A stretch of DNA of 39,191 nt. It comes from DTFZ01 sp964510055 (GTDB lineage: Bacteria; Bacillota; Clostridia; Christensenellales; SZUA-584). The position numbers and the translations under genes were made by a program. Positions 23,978 to 32,066 of this stretch are shown piece by piece (the first letter of the stretch is position 1; each line of letters starts with the position of its first letter). The stretch lies in contig CAZDZY010000015.1 of NCBI GenBank assembly GCA_964510055.1, positions 1 through 39,191 on the forward strand. Direction: 5' to 3'. Below the pieces are notes generated by a model, which saw only the letters and a list, made by a program, of their open reading frames with translations, was not told where the DNA came from and ran no database searches.

Positions 23978-24040
23978 CTTTGTGAGAAATTCCTGAATCT
24001 TTGTGAGAATTTACCCCATTATTTTTAAGCGTGATATAAT
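23978..24040 (+). promoter_or_regulatory. Two-component promoter with paired direct repeats
   Basis: CTTTGTGAGAA occurs twice (23978-23988 and 23999-24009), 21 bases apart, which is two helix turns. Next comes a -10 TATAAT (24035-24040) whose -35 place (near 24012-24017) is poor. This layout is typical of OmpR/PhoB-type activators that bind direct repeats beside a weak -35, and suggests autoregulation. Confidence 0.55.
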
Positions 24041-24060
24041 AGTTTTGAGAGGTGTCTCGT

Positions 24061-24738
24061 ATGATAAACATACTTTTAGCCGACGACGATCCGCGTATCC
24101 GCGCTATCGTGCGCGAATATTCGCAGGCGGAGGATTGGAACTTCATAGAAGCGGAAAACGGCGATGACGCTCTGGCAAAGTTCGATCGCGGAAATATCAG
24201 CCTTGTCGTTTTGGATATCATGATGCCAAGGCTCGACGGCTGGAGCGTGCTGAAAAAAATAAGGCAAACGAGCGGGGTGCCGGTCATACTGCTTACCGCC
24301 AGAAACGAAGAATACGACCGCTTGCTTGGCTTCGAGCTGGGCGTGGACGATTATATAGGCAAACCTTTCAGCCCGCGCGAGCTTATAGCCCGCATAAAAG
24401 CGCTGCTGAAGCGCGCAGGGGCTACCCCGGCCGAACGGGATCTCTTTGCCTTTGAAACCTTGCATGTGGATATAAACGCCCATATCGTAAAGATAGATAA
24501 TGATGCCATCGCCCTTACCCCCAAGGAATTCGATCTTCTCGTTTTTCTTATCTCGCGGCCGGGCACGGCTTTTACACGCGACCAGATGCTTAACCACGTT
24601 TGGGGATACGATTATTACGGGGACGCCCGAACGGTTGATACGCACGTTAAAAGCCTTAGGGAAAAGCTTGGAAGATACCGGGACCTTATAGTTACAGTCT
24701 GGGGCACCGGTTACCGTTTTACCGGAGGAAACAGATGA
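24061..24738 (+). CDS. Response regulator, OmpR/PhoB family
   Basis: This transcription regulator of 225 residues has a receiver domain (1-115) with acid pocket Asp8-Asp9-Asp10, phospho-acceptor Asp52 in VLDIMMP, Thr79 and Lys101 (GKPFSPRE). The winged-helix DNA-binding domain (about 130-225) includes LTPKEFDLLVFLISRPGTAFTRDQMLNHVWGYDYYGDARTVDTHVKSLREKLG. I take ATG 24061 as the start (GAGAGG upstream) rather than the GTG nine bases earlier. Its stop overlaps the kinase start as ATGA. It would control the divergent secreted protein and itself through the direct repeats upstream. Confidence 0.95.
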   Translation: MINILLADDDPRIRAIVREYSQAEDWNFIEAENGDDALAKFDRGNISLVVLDIMMPRLDGWSVLKKIRQTSGVPVILLTARNEEYDRLLGFELGVDDYIGKPFSPRELIARIKALLKRAGATPAERDLFAFETLHVDINAHIVKIDNDAIALTPKEFDLLVFLISRPGTAFTRDQMLNHVWGYDYYGDARTVDTHVKSLREKLGRYRDLIVTVWGTGYRFTGGNR

Positions 24739-26075
24739 AAAGTATAGGCACAAAACTGTTTATCGGGTTTCTTTGCATGGCTGCGCTGACTGTAAGCCTG
24801 CTTTGGCTTATAGAGGCCGTATTGATGAAAGACAGTTACCTTAACGAGCGCATCGACGCGATCGGCGAGGCTATCAACGATGCCTCCAAAAACGAAACTA
24901 TCGATTATCAATCGCTTGAGCAGGATCTTAATATCAGCCTGCTTGAGGCGGACGGCAGCGGCAACGTAACTTACATTTCGCAAGGAATGCCTATGCGGGG
25001 CATGATGCTTCGCCAGCTGCAATACGCGGCAAGCGAGAGTTCAAACGACCGGGTCAAATACATACAAATGGGAGCAAATCAAACGAGATACGCGCTGCTG
25101 CGCAGCCCGGTTTCCGGTGGCGGTTATCTGTACGCGGTCGTTTCACTGGTCGACGTGGAAGAAGCCTCCCGCATCATATTAAAACAGTTATGGATCATAA
25201 CTGCTGCACTCATTGTCTTCTCGGTCATATCAGCGGTTATTCTGTCAAGGAAGTTTTCACATCCTATCATGCAGGTGACCCGGGCGGCGCATGAAATGGC
25301 GGCCGGCAAACTTGAAGTCGTTCTGCCGGTACGATCAAAAGACGAGATAGGCCGGCTGACAAGGGCGCTCAACGAACTGGGGGCCGAGCTTCAAAAGACC
25401 GAGGACTTACGGCGCGAGCTTATCGCGAACGTATCCCACGAGCTTCGTTCGCCGCTGTCTGTAATACAGGGGTTCGCGGAGACAGTGCGCGATGTGACCT
25501 GGCCGAATCAGGAGAAGAGGACGGCGCAGCTTACAATGATCGCCGACGAGGCGTCGCGCCTTAACAGGATCGTCAGCGATATATTGGATTATTCAAGATT
25601 GCAGGCCGGCGTAGACCAAATATCCGTTACGAGTTTTCCGGTCTGCCCCATACTGAAAGAAATAATAGACCGTTCGGAGCTTGAAGCAGTAAAGAAAAAC
25701 CTCTCAATCAATCTGGATTGCCCGGAAGCGGATATCCGTTTTGACCGTAACAAGTTCATACAGGTCTTAAATAACCTTGTCGGTAACGCGCTCAGCCATG
25801 CAGAAAGCGGAACGATAGTATATATAAGCGTTGGGCGCCAAAACACGAATACCCGGATCTCCGTCAGGAATTCAGGTGAGCCGATCCCTCCGGAGCAGCT
25901 CAAATACGTGTGGGACAGGTATTACCGCGCAGAGCGTATCAGCGGCAAACCTTTGGGCACAGGCCTTGGCTTATCTATTGTTAAAAGCATATTGGAAAGC
26001 CACTATGTCAGGTATGGCGCAAGCAGCGAGAACGGCGAAACGGTGTTCTGGTTTGAAACGCTCCCTCTCGAATGA
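24735..26075 (+). CDS. Sensor histidine kinase
   Basis: This membrane sensor of 446 residues has one membrane helix (about 9-30), an extracytoplasmic sensing domain (31-150), a second helix (about 152-172) and a HAMP linker to about 225. The dimerisation region has the phospho-accepting His235 in ANVSHELRSPLSVIQGF, and the ATPase domain has N-box NLVGNALSHA, WDRYYRAE and GTGLGLSIVKSILESH. The order is standard for EnvZ/PhoR-type kinases. It is translationally coupled to its regulator. The signal is unknown; the sensing domain has no familiar fold by eye. Confidence 0.95.
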   Translation: MKSIGTKLFIGFLCMAALTVSLLWLIEAVLMKDSYLNERIDAIGEAINDASKNETIDYQSLEQDLNISLLEADGSGNVTYISQGMPMRGMMLRQLQYAASESSNDRVKYIQMGANQTRYALLRSPVSGGGYLYAVVSLVDVEEASRIILKQLWIITAALIVFSVISAVILSRKFSHPIMQVTRAAHEMAAGKLEVVLPVRSKDEIGRLTRALNELGAELQKTEDLRRELIANVSHELRSPLSVIQGFAETVRDVTWPNQEKRTAQLTMIADEASRLNRIVSDILDYSRLQAGVDQISVTSFPVCPILKEIIDRSELEAVKKNLSINLDCPEADIRFDRNKFIQVLNNLVGNALSHAESGTIVYISVGRQNTNTRISVRNSGEPIPPEQLKYVWDRYYRAERISGKPLGTGLGLSIVKSILESHYVRYGASSENGETVFWFETLPLE

Positions 26076-26110
26076 GAATAGTATTAAAATGCCACACAAT
26101 ATGCGGGATC

Positions 26111-26791
26111 CTACAAATGAAATTTGCGGGCCATTTCAGTTTTTATCGTTTGCCTTGCGGCAAAAACAACTATGATGGCTGTCAGCACCGCGCTCCCGGC
26201 TGAGATCAGGCTGGGCAGCAAAGGCTTCGCTAATCCGCACAGTACGAGTACCAAAGGAATCAGACAGATTATGCAGAGGCTGAACTGGTAAAACAACAAG
26301 TCGCGCACATATTGCTTCCAAATAAGCATAACGACTCCGGCGATCATTATAAGGCTCGCAAAGAGAATGGGCGCCCCGTAAGAAACAGCCCACAAAGCCG
26401 TATTGACCGTTTTCGAATCGTTTGCAAACAGGTTGATAACAAACAGTAAAAGCGTGACCGCCGCGGCGTGCGCTATCATTTTCTTCCCTATCGTGATCCT
26501 TTTGTTGAATGAAAGCCACCCCAAAAACCACACGTATAAAACGCCCGCCGAAAAGATAGTGCACCATAAAGTGCCGTTCCATGTCAACAGATTAAGAACA
26601 ACTGAAAATACGGCAAACAGAACTGCGGCTGCCGATCCCGCGATAAATAACAAGCGCCTTTTCACAGGCGAACCGTATATATCTTCCTGCGGTAAGGCCG
26701 TTTGGGAGTCGGAAGGCAGGCTTTGGTGGCATAGCGGGCAGCGGTCAGTCAAGGTGGATATCCTTATTTTACATTTCTCACAATACAGCAT
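26111..26791 (-). CDS. Zinc-ribbon membrane protein (DUF6320-like)
   Basis: This protein of 226 residues starts with a zinc ribbon MLYCEKCKIRISTLTDRCPLCHQSL (two CxxC pairs) followed by about six membrane helices (from residue 50 on). The combination is what I recall as DUF6320, found next to alcohol-acetyltransferase-like genes in clostridia. I choose ATG 26791 over an earlier in-frame codon because the CxxC then starts at once and AAGGGG lies upstream, within the last bases of the upstream gene. The function is unknown. Pairing with the acyltransferase suggests transfer of an acyl group at the membrane (inference). Confidence 0.8.
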   Translation of the reverse strand: MLYCEKCKIRISTLTDRCPLCHQSLPSDSQTALPQEDIYGSPVKRRLLFIAGSAAAVLFAVFSVVLNLLTWNGTLWCTIFSAGVLYVWFLGWLSFNKRITIGKKMIAHAAAVTLLLFVINLFANDSKTVNTALWAVSYGAPILFASLIMIAGVVMLIWKQYVRDLLFYQFSLCIICLIPLVLVLCGLAKPLLPSLISAGSAVLTAIIVVFAARQTIKTEMARKFHL

Positions 26792-26802
26792 GCTCCAACC
26801 CC

Positions 26803-28095
26803 TTATACGTAATATTCCCACATGTTGCTTTGGATCTCTATGTCGATCCCCTTTTCCGTTATAAACGTAAAGAAAAACCTCTCCAAATCCGTCTCGTACA
26901 CAGCCCTTGAAAAGGTTATCACCATTCTGTTGTTATATGTTATAAAGTTTAATGCATGGGTCGTATTGTTGCCTAAACCTGAGGTGCAGTCAAAATCCCT
27001 TAAATGCCGGGACAGAGACGCAGGCATCGTAACGTTTCCGAGATTGGCTATCGCGCACGTATTGAGCTTGTCCGCAAGCATCAGGCACGCGATCCTTATC
27101 GCCGCGTTTTTAATAAACAGGGGGCAAATACGGAAAAAGATATTTTTTTCTATGGCCACGTTGACATTCAGCGTTTGCTGCAGTTTTTCTTTGCTTAACT
27201 CCTGTTCAAAACTTTTTATGACTTGGCTGAGTATTTTGTCAAAATCAACTCCCGTGTCTTTTAATCTTACAGAAGAATAAAAATACAAAGAAAAGTTACG
27301 CAGCGTCTTTGAATTAAAGTATTTACGTATATTTACCGGTATGCAGATATTGACCGGGTTTTCGGATTTTCGGGCCTTATCATCCGCTTTGCCTATACAG
27401 TATATCAGCAGGGCGGTCAAATACTGCGTTGGAGTGGCATGGGCTTTTTTAGCGAGGTCTATCAATTGATCCGCTTTAAGCGTTCCCTTTATGACGCCTA
27501 TGCCGCCTTCCCGAAAACGAGTCCCATTCAGACGATACGCGTCTTCCACCCTTATTCGCTTATCCCCGGTGGGCTTATAATTCTCGATGAAGCTGTCTTC
27601 AACTTCCGGGCGCTGCGGCCGCTGGTCTATAGTCATTACCATTCCTTTGCTCTCTATTTCGTATCCGAGCAGTTCATAATAGCGAAAGATCAATGATTTT
27701 AATAACTCCATCGCGGCGCTTCCGTCGCAGAGGCCGTGGAAAACTTCGATACTGATCCTGTTCTTATCATAAAAAAGTGCAAAACGATATCCGTTGTTTT
27801 CGTATGGGTCGATATGCCTGTTGATATACGGGGAATCATGCCTGACTATCGGGTCTTTTTCGTTCCATTCATAATAGTTCCAAAAAAACCCGTTTCTCAG
27901 CCTGACATATAAAGAAGGGAACCTTGGCTTACAGTCGCAGGCCGCCTGCTGCAGTACTGACGCTATTACGTCTTTTTCAATGTTGACCGATATTCGAAAA
28001 ACGCAGCTGTCTTTTGAGCTGATGATCGCGGGATAGATTTTTGCCGCGTTGTCCAGGCTGTACCAATCCGAACCGCAGCCAAACAAATTCTCCAA
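26803..28095 (-). CDS. Condensation-fold acyltransferase (alcohol acetyltransferase/PapA-like)
   Basis: This soluble enzyme of 430 residues belongs to the HxxxDG superfamily. Catalytic His and Asp are in VFHGLCDGSAAMELLKSLI (about 117-135). The second half has the usual VNICIPVNIRKYF and ATPTQYLTALLIYC features. Such enzymes join an acyl group to an alcohol or amine, as in alcohol acetyltransferases, PapA enzymes and peptide-synthetase condensation domains. It starts with TTG behind AGGGGCGGAA, after a long untranslated leader from a TATAAT near 28190. The zinc-ribbon membrane gene follows after 11 bases, so they form an operon. The substrate is unknown. Confidence 0.85.
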   Translation of the reverse strand: MENLFGCGSDWYSLDNAAKIYPAIISSKDSCVFRISVNIEKDVIASVLQQAACDCKPRFPSLYVRLRNGFFWNYYEWNEKDPIVRHDSPYINRHIDPYENNGYRFALFYDKNRISIEVFHGLCDGSAAMELLKSLIFRYYELLGYEIESKGMVMTIDQRPQRPEVEDSFIENYKPTGDKRIRVEDAYRLNGTRFREGGIGVIKGTLKADQLIDLAKKAHATPTQYLTALLIYCIGKADDKARKSENPVNICIPVNIRKYFNSKTLRNFSLYFYSSVRLKDTGVDFDKILSQVIKSFEQELSKEKLQQTLNVNVAIEKNIFFRICPLFIKNAAIRIACLMLADKLNTCAIANLGNVTMPASLSRHLRDFDCTSGLGNNTTHALNFITYNNRMVITFSRAVYETDLERFFFTFITEKGIDIEIQSNMWEYYV

Positions 28096-28393
28096 TTCCG
28101 CCCCTATCCCTTTCTTTACGATGATAGATCTTGAAGCAACTAAGACAAACGCAGGAGATACTTTAACGGATTTCAGCTATTTACTAAGTATTATAACACA
28201 CATAATTAAATTTTCTACCACTAAATGTCGTTAACTGACGAAAAAATGCGCCCGTTCGAAGGATCCCTGAAAATGAAAAAGCCTTTCCGCCCCTGCTCTT
28301 TTTACTTCAACAGCAGATACCCCTAAATCTTAATTAAAATTCCATACCTTAGCGCTGAGCAGAAAGTAATTGTTTTCAACAGATAAGCAAGTA
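28096..28393. other. Intergenic region with a candidate promoter only
   Basis: A -10 sequence TATAAT within TGTGTTATAATACT (minus strand, near 28189-28202) lies about 95 bases before the acyltransferase start. The same 14 bases occur before the SDR gene (34126-34139). The rest is AT-rich, with no credible gene, RNA or repeat that I can see. Confidence 0.5.
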
Positions 28394-28540
28394 TCAGACA
28401 TCCTCTTCCTTATCCTTTTTATAAGGGAATGCCCAGCTTATAAGCTTGATGGAAAAGGCAATTATGCCTATTACGATGAATATGCCTATCATTCCATACA
28501 GCAGCACGGGAAGAGAATTTAAAAATCCCTGAACATTCAT
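28394..28540 (-). CDS. Small OadG-like membrane subunit (48 residues)
   Basis: This tiny gene starts at an ATG that overlaps the oadB stop as ATGA, so translation is coupled. Its 48 residues hold one membrane helix (VLLYGMIGIFIVIGIIAFSIKLISWAF) and a charged tail KKDKEEDV. This is the pattern of a minimal gamma chain of sodium-pumping decarboxylases, which anchors the alpha subunit and may hold the Zn/Na site, though the sequence is too short for firm assignment. A second gamma-like gene lies in the divergent operon (31313-31624). The length and the overlap with oadB make it easy to miss. Confidence 0.78.
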   Translation of the reverse strand: MNVQGFLNSLPVLLYGMIGIFIVIGIIAFSIKLISWAFPYKKDKEEDV

Positions 28541-29670
28541 AATGGTGCCCTCTCAATCAGATTTAAAATCAGCCCGCCCGCAATTACCGAGGCGATCTGC
28601 CCCGACACGTTCGCGCCTATAGCATGCATAAGCAGAAAGTTCTGCTTGTCTTCCGCCTGCCCCATCTTGTGTATTACCCTTGCGGACATCGGGAAAGCCG
28701 ATATCCCCGTAGCGCCGACCATCGGATTTATCTTTTTCTTGCTGAACAGATTTAAGAACTTTGCGAACATAACGCCGCCTATGGTGTCAAATATAAACGC
28801 GAACATTCCCAGCCCGAGTATCATTAACGTTTGAAGGTTTATAAAAGACTCGGCCTGCATCTTAGCGGCTATCGTTATCCCCAGGAAAAGCGTTACGAGG
28901 TTTGCGAGCACCTTCTGGGCGGTCTCGGAGAGCAGATTAAGAACTCCGCACTCCCTTATAAGGTTGCCGAACATAAGGAACCCTATGAGCGCCACCGAGC
29001 GCGGGGCCACTATTCCGGCGATTATAGTAACGATTATCGGGAACAGTATCTTGACTGTTTTCGAAATGCCTTTAGGGTTATACTCCATGCGGATCAGCCG
29101 CTCTTTCTTAGTCGTTATAAGCTTGATTATTGGAGGCTGTATTATTGGCACGAGCGCCATATACGAATACGCCGCTACGACTATCGCGCCAATATATTTC
29201 GTTTGAAACCAGTTCGCAACAAATATAGACGTCGGGCCGTCCGCCGCGCCTATGATAGCTATGGAAGCTGCGTCCTGCGGTGTAAAAATCGAAGTCGGGA
29301 ATAAGGAAGCGATGCTGAACGTGAAGAATATGCCGAACTGCGCTGCCGCTCCGAAAAGCAGCATCTTTGGGTTTGAAAGCAGCGGGCCGAAATCTATCAT
29401 AGCGCCTATCCCTATGAACAAAACGAGAGGGAAAAGCTCATTGGCAATGCCCGAATCGAATAATATATCCAGTATGCCTGCCTCGTTTCCCTGAGTAACG
29501 GCGCCTGAATGCGGAAGGTTTACAAGTATAGCGCCGAAACCTATGGGCAGCAGCAGCGTCGGCTCCATGTCCTTCTTTATCGCCAGGAATATAAGTACTC
29601 CGCCGATCACCCACATGATCACTTGTTCGATCGTAATGCCTAATACATTACCAAATAAATAACTATCCAA
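28537..29670 (-). CDS. oadB: Sodium-pumping oxaloacetate decarboxylase, beta subunit
   Basis: This integral membrane subunit of 377 residues decarboxylates the carboxybiotin and pumps Na+ outward. Conserved parts are PLVLFIGIGAMIDFGPLLSNPKMLLFGAAAQFG, the GAADGPTSIFVA segment with the sodium-site aspartate, and the second repeat ending MVGATGISAFPMSARVIHKM, which carries the other ion-binding residues. About ten hydrophobic segments and the length fit the family. The start is TTG 29670 with AAGGGG upstream. It is divergent from the alpha/gamma/biotin-carrier operon across a 254-base shared control region. Confidence 0.95.
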   Translation of the reverse strand: MDSYLFGNVLGITIEQVIMWVIGGVLIFLAIKKDMEPTLLLPIGFGAILVNLPHSGAVTQGNEAGILDILFDSGIANELFPLVLFIGIGAMIDFGPLLSNPKMLLFGAAAQFGIFFTFSIASLFPTSIFTPQDAASIAIIGAADGPTSIFVANWFQTKYIGAIVVAAYSYMALVPIIQPPIIKLITTKKERLIRMEYNPKGISKTVKILFPIIVTIIAGIVAPRSVALIGFLMFGNLIRECGVLNLLSETAQKVLANLVTLFLGITIAAKMQAESFINLQTLMILGLGMFAFIFDTIGGVMFAKFLNLFSKKKINPMVGATGISAFPMSARVIHKMGQAEDKQNFLLMHAIGANVSGQIASVIAGGLILNLIERAPL

Positions 29671-29789
29671 AGTTTTCCCCTTTACAAATTGCGTTTTTGC
29701 GCAATGGCACCAGTTTACACAATCTTTTTCGACAAAACAATAGGTATTACCAACTTTTTTTAATCTTTCGTATGTTTTAATAAAAATAT

Positions 29790-29819
29790 TTGTTATTTCC
29801 CCGGAAGCTGTGATATTAT
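29790..29819 (+). promoter_or_regulatory. Candidate promoter for the oadA operon
   Basis: -35 TTGTTA (29790-29795) and -10 TATTAT (29814-29819), with TG just before, are spaced by 18 bases. A GCGGC/GCCGC hairpin (29830-29846) lies in the leader, followed by a perfect palindrome. Confidence 0.55.
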
Positions 29820-29863
29820 AAACGAAATTGCGGCTTTTTCGGCCGCATCGCTTAATTGTGCTG

Positions 29864-29880
29864 AAGTTTAAGTTAAACTT
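29864..29880. promoter_or_regulatory. Perfect 17-base palindrome before oadA, likely operator
   Basis: AAGTTTAA-G-TTAAACTT is fully symmetric. It lies between the -10 and the oadA start, the position of a repressor site. The regulator is not in this window. Confidence 0.5.
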
Positions 29881-29924
29881 AACTAAATATAATGATTTTA
29901 ATTTTTACGAGAGGATGAGAGGTA

Positions 29925-31301
29925 TTGAAAGTCAATATAACCGAAACCGTCTTAAGAGACGCAAACCAATCGCTGATCGCTACAAGGATGAAGTTCTCTG
30001 AATTCAGCGATATACTGAAGACGCTTGATAAGGCGGGGTATTATTCACTGGAGTGCTGGGGCGGAGCGACGTTCGACTCATGTCTTCGTTACCTTAATGA
30101 AGATCCATGGGAGAGGCTGGCTAAGATAAGGAATGAAGTAAAAAACACTAAGCTGCAGATGCTGTTGCGCGGCCAGAATATACTCGGATACAGGCATTAT
30201 CCGGACGACGTAGTCAGAAAGTTTGTTGCGCATGCTGCCGATACGGGCATCGATATATTCCGTATATTCGACGCCCTTAACGATCTTAGGAATACAGAAG
30301 TCGCGGTTGACGAGACTATAAAACGTAAAGCTCACGCTCAGGGAGCGATCTGCTATACAACAAGCCCCATACACAACCTCGAGTTGTACGCAAAGCTCGG
30401 AAAGCAGTTTGAAGATATGGGCGTTGATTCGATCTGCATAAAGGATATGGCGGGCATAATGGGGCCGAAAGAAGCATACGACCTCGTAAAGGCGCTTGTG
30501 GAGACCGTCAAGGTCCCGATATTCCTTCATTCGCACTCAACCACGGGGCTGGTGCCTATAACGTGCGTAAAAGCAATTGAGGCGGGATGTTCCGGTATAG
30601 ATTGCGCGATTTCGTCGTTCTCGGGCGGAACTTCGCAGCCGCCTACCGAAACTATGGATTACGCTCTGCGCCAGCTCGGATATGAAACCGGACTTGATCC
30701 GCAAACGTTAAAAGAGATAAACGATTTCTTTAAACCGCTGAAACAAAAATATATAGAAAATGAAACGCTTGACCCGTTAGTTATGGGAACGGAAACGGAC
30801 GCTCTGGTATACCAGATACCGGGAGGGATGCTTTCAAACCTCATATCGCAGTTAAAATCCCATAACGCTATTGATCGCCTCGGCGAAGTGCTCGCGGAAG
30901 TTCCGCAGGTCCGCAAAGACCTGGGATACCCTCCTCTCGTAACACCCATGAGCCAGATGGTAGGCGTTCAGGCAGCATCAAACGTGCTGCATGGCGAGCG
31001 TTATAAGTCGATATCAAACGAAATAAAAGCTTATTTGCGCGGAGAGTACGGAAAAGCGCCCGGCGAAATCAACAAGGCTCTTCAAAGAAAGGTACTGGGT
31101 GATGAAAAACCTATAACAGGCCGTCATGCGGATAGTCTCGAACATGAGTTTGAAAAGACCAAGGCCAAACTTGGAAACCTTGCGCAAAATGACCTTGACG
31201 TATTGTCATATATTGCGTTCCCGGTGATTGCCGAAAAGTTTTTTCACAGCAGAGAACAAAGTAAAGCAGTCACGGTCTCGTACTCTGTAGTCAAAATGTA
31301 A
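29925..31301 (+). CDS. oadA: Oxaloacetate decarboxylase, alpha subunit (carboxyltransferase)
   Basis: This cytoplasmic subunit of 458 residues moves the carboxyl group of oxaloacetate to biotin. The carboxyltransferase barrel shows ETVLRDANQSLIATRM (metal Asp), LECWGGATFDSC, MLLRGQNILGYRHY, DSICIKDMAGIM with the active-site Lys, and FLHSHSTTG with metal histidines. The conserved PYC/OADA domain follows (to about 440). The biotin domain often fused to OadA is absent and is supplied by the gene two places downstream. The start is a TTG behind GAGAGG. Pyruvate carboxylase subunit B is homologous, but the gamma and beta partners decide for the decarboxylase. Confidence 0.94.
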   Translation: MKVNITETVLRDANQSLIATRMKFSEFSDILKTLDKAGYYSLECWGGATFDSCLRYLNEDPWERLAKIRNEVKNTKLQMLLRGQNILGYRHYPDDVVRKFVAHAADTGIDIFRIFDALNDLRNTEVAVDETIKRKAHAQGAICYTTSPIHNLELYAKLGKQFEDMGVDSICIKDMAGIMGPKEAYDLVKALVETVKVPIFLHSHSTTGLVPITCVKAIEAGCSGIDCAISSFSGGTSQPPTETMDYALRQLGYETGLDPQTLKEINDFFKPLKQKYIENETLDPLVMGTETDALVYQIPGGMLSNLISQLKSHNAIDRLGEVLAEVPQVRKDLGYPPLVTPMSQMVGVQAASNVLHGERYKSISNEIKAYLRGEYGKAPGEINKALQRKVLGDEKPITGRHADSLEHEFEKTKAKLGNLAQNDLDVLSYIAFPVIAEKFFHSREQSKAVTVSYSVVKM

Positions 31302-31312
31302 GGAGGCCGGTT

Positions 31313-31624
31313 ATGATTATCGATCTGTTAAAAATTCAAAAAGATCTGCTCGGCGCGGTCATTTTAATTGCGGCGCTCATAGCTGCTGCTGTAATCGTAA
31401 AGCTTATTGCTTCCGCCGCCGCAAGAGCAGGGAGACATGACGCCGGCGGGGAAAAAAGCATCAGGGAGTCCGTTGTTCAGGCCCCGTCCAATGTGGCCGC
31501 GGGAGCAGGGTTAACGCTGATAGACGTCGATGAAAAGACAGCCGCTCTTATAATGGCAATAATAAGCCACGAGTCGGGCATACCTTTATCTGAGCTTATA
31601 TTCAGAAGAATAAAACTCGTTTAA
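31313..31624 (+). CDS. oadG: OadG-like gamma subunit
   Basis: This small membrane protein of 103 residues has one N-terminal helix (AVILIAALIAAAVIVKLIASAAA) and a soluble tail with VDEKTAALIMAIISHESGIPLSEL, the form of the gamma chain that binds the alpha subunit and stabilises the pump. AAGGAGG precedes the ATG, 11 bases after oadA. It lacks the usual run of prolines in some gamma tails. A second, much shorter candidate lies after oadB. Confidence 0.8.
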   Translation: MIIDLLKIQKDLLGAVILIAALIAAAVIVKLIASAAARAGRHDAGGEKSIRESVVQAPSNVAAGAGLTLIDVDEKTAALIMAIISHESGIPLSELIFRRIKLV

Positions 31625-31645
31625 TTAACAACAGGAGAGATCACC

Positions 31646-32017
31646 ATGAAGTATATCGTAACTATCAATAATAACAACTATGAAGTTGAGGTTGAACGCG
31701 GGCAGGCAAGCGTTATAAAAACAGAGAGCGCCCCTGCTGCGGCAGTACAAAAGGTTTTCGCTGCCGCGCCTGTTGTTCCCGACGCCCCGGCGAACGCCGC
31801 CGAAGGGTATAAAATGACTGCCCCTATGCCGGGTATCGTGCTTGACGTCAGAAAAAATGTCGGGGATAAGGTCAGAAAGGATGAAGTCGTAATCGTTCTT
31901 GAAGCCATGAAGATGGAAAGCGAGATCGTATCCCCCATTGATGGCATTGTTATACAGATAGCGGCATCAAAAGGAACCCATATTAACTCCGGCGATCTTC
32001 TTATTGTGATCAAATAA
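31646..32017 (+). CDS. Biotin carboxyl carrier protein of the decarboxylase
   Basis: This protein of 123 residues has a C-terminal biotinyl domain (about 50-123) with EAMKMES, whose first Lys is the biotin site, and the mirrored PMPGIVLDVRKNVGDKV and SPIDGIVIQIAASKGTHINSGDLL. The N-terminal part (YIVTINNNNYEVEVE) packs as in methylmalonyl-CoA/oxaloacetate carriers, followed by an Ala/Pro linker. CAGGAGAG precedes the ATG, 21 bases after the gamma gene. It shuttles carboxybiotin between the alpha and beta subunits. Confidence 0.95.
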   Translation: MKYIVTINNNNYEVEVERGQASVIKTESAPAAAVQKVFAAAPVVPDAPANAAEGYKMTAPMPGIVLDVRKNVGDKVRKDEVVIVLEAMKMESEIVSPIDGIVIQIAASKGTHINSGDLLIVIK

Positions 32018-32066
32018 CAATAGGCAGCCTTAATAAAGCATACGGTTAAATGAAAAACGCTCAATA

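Noticed and set aside
24076..24753. Antisense open frame (225 codons) opposite the response regulator
   Set aside because: The plus strand holds a complete OmpR-type protein with all catalytic residues; the antisense product has no family features.
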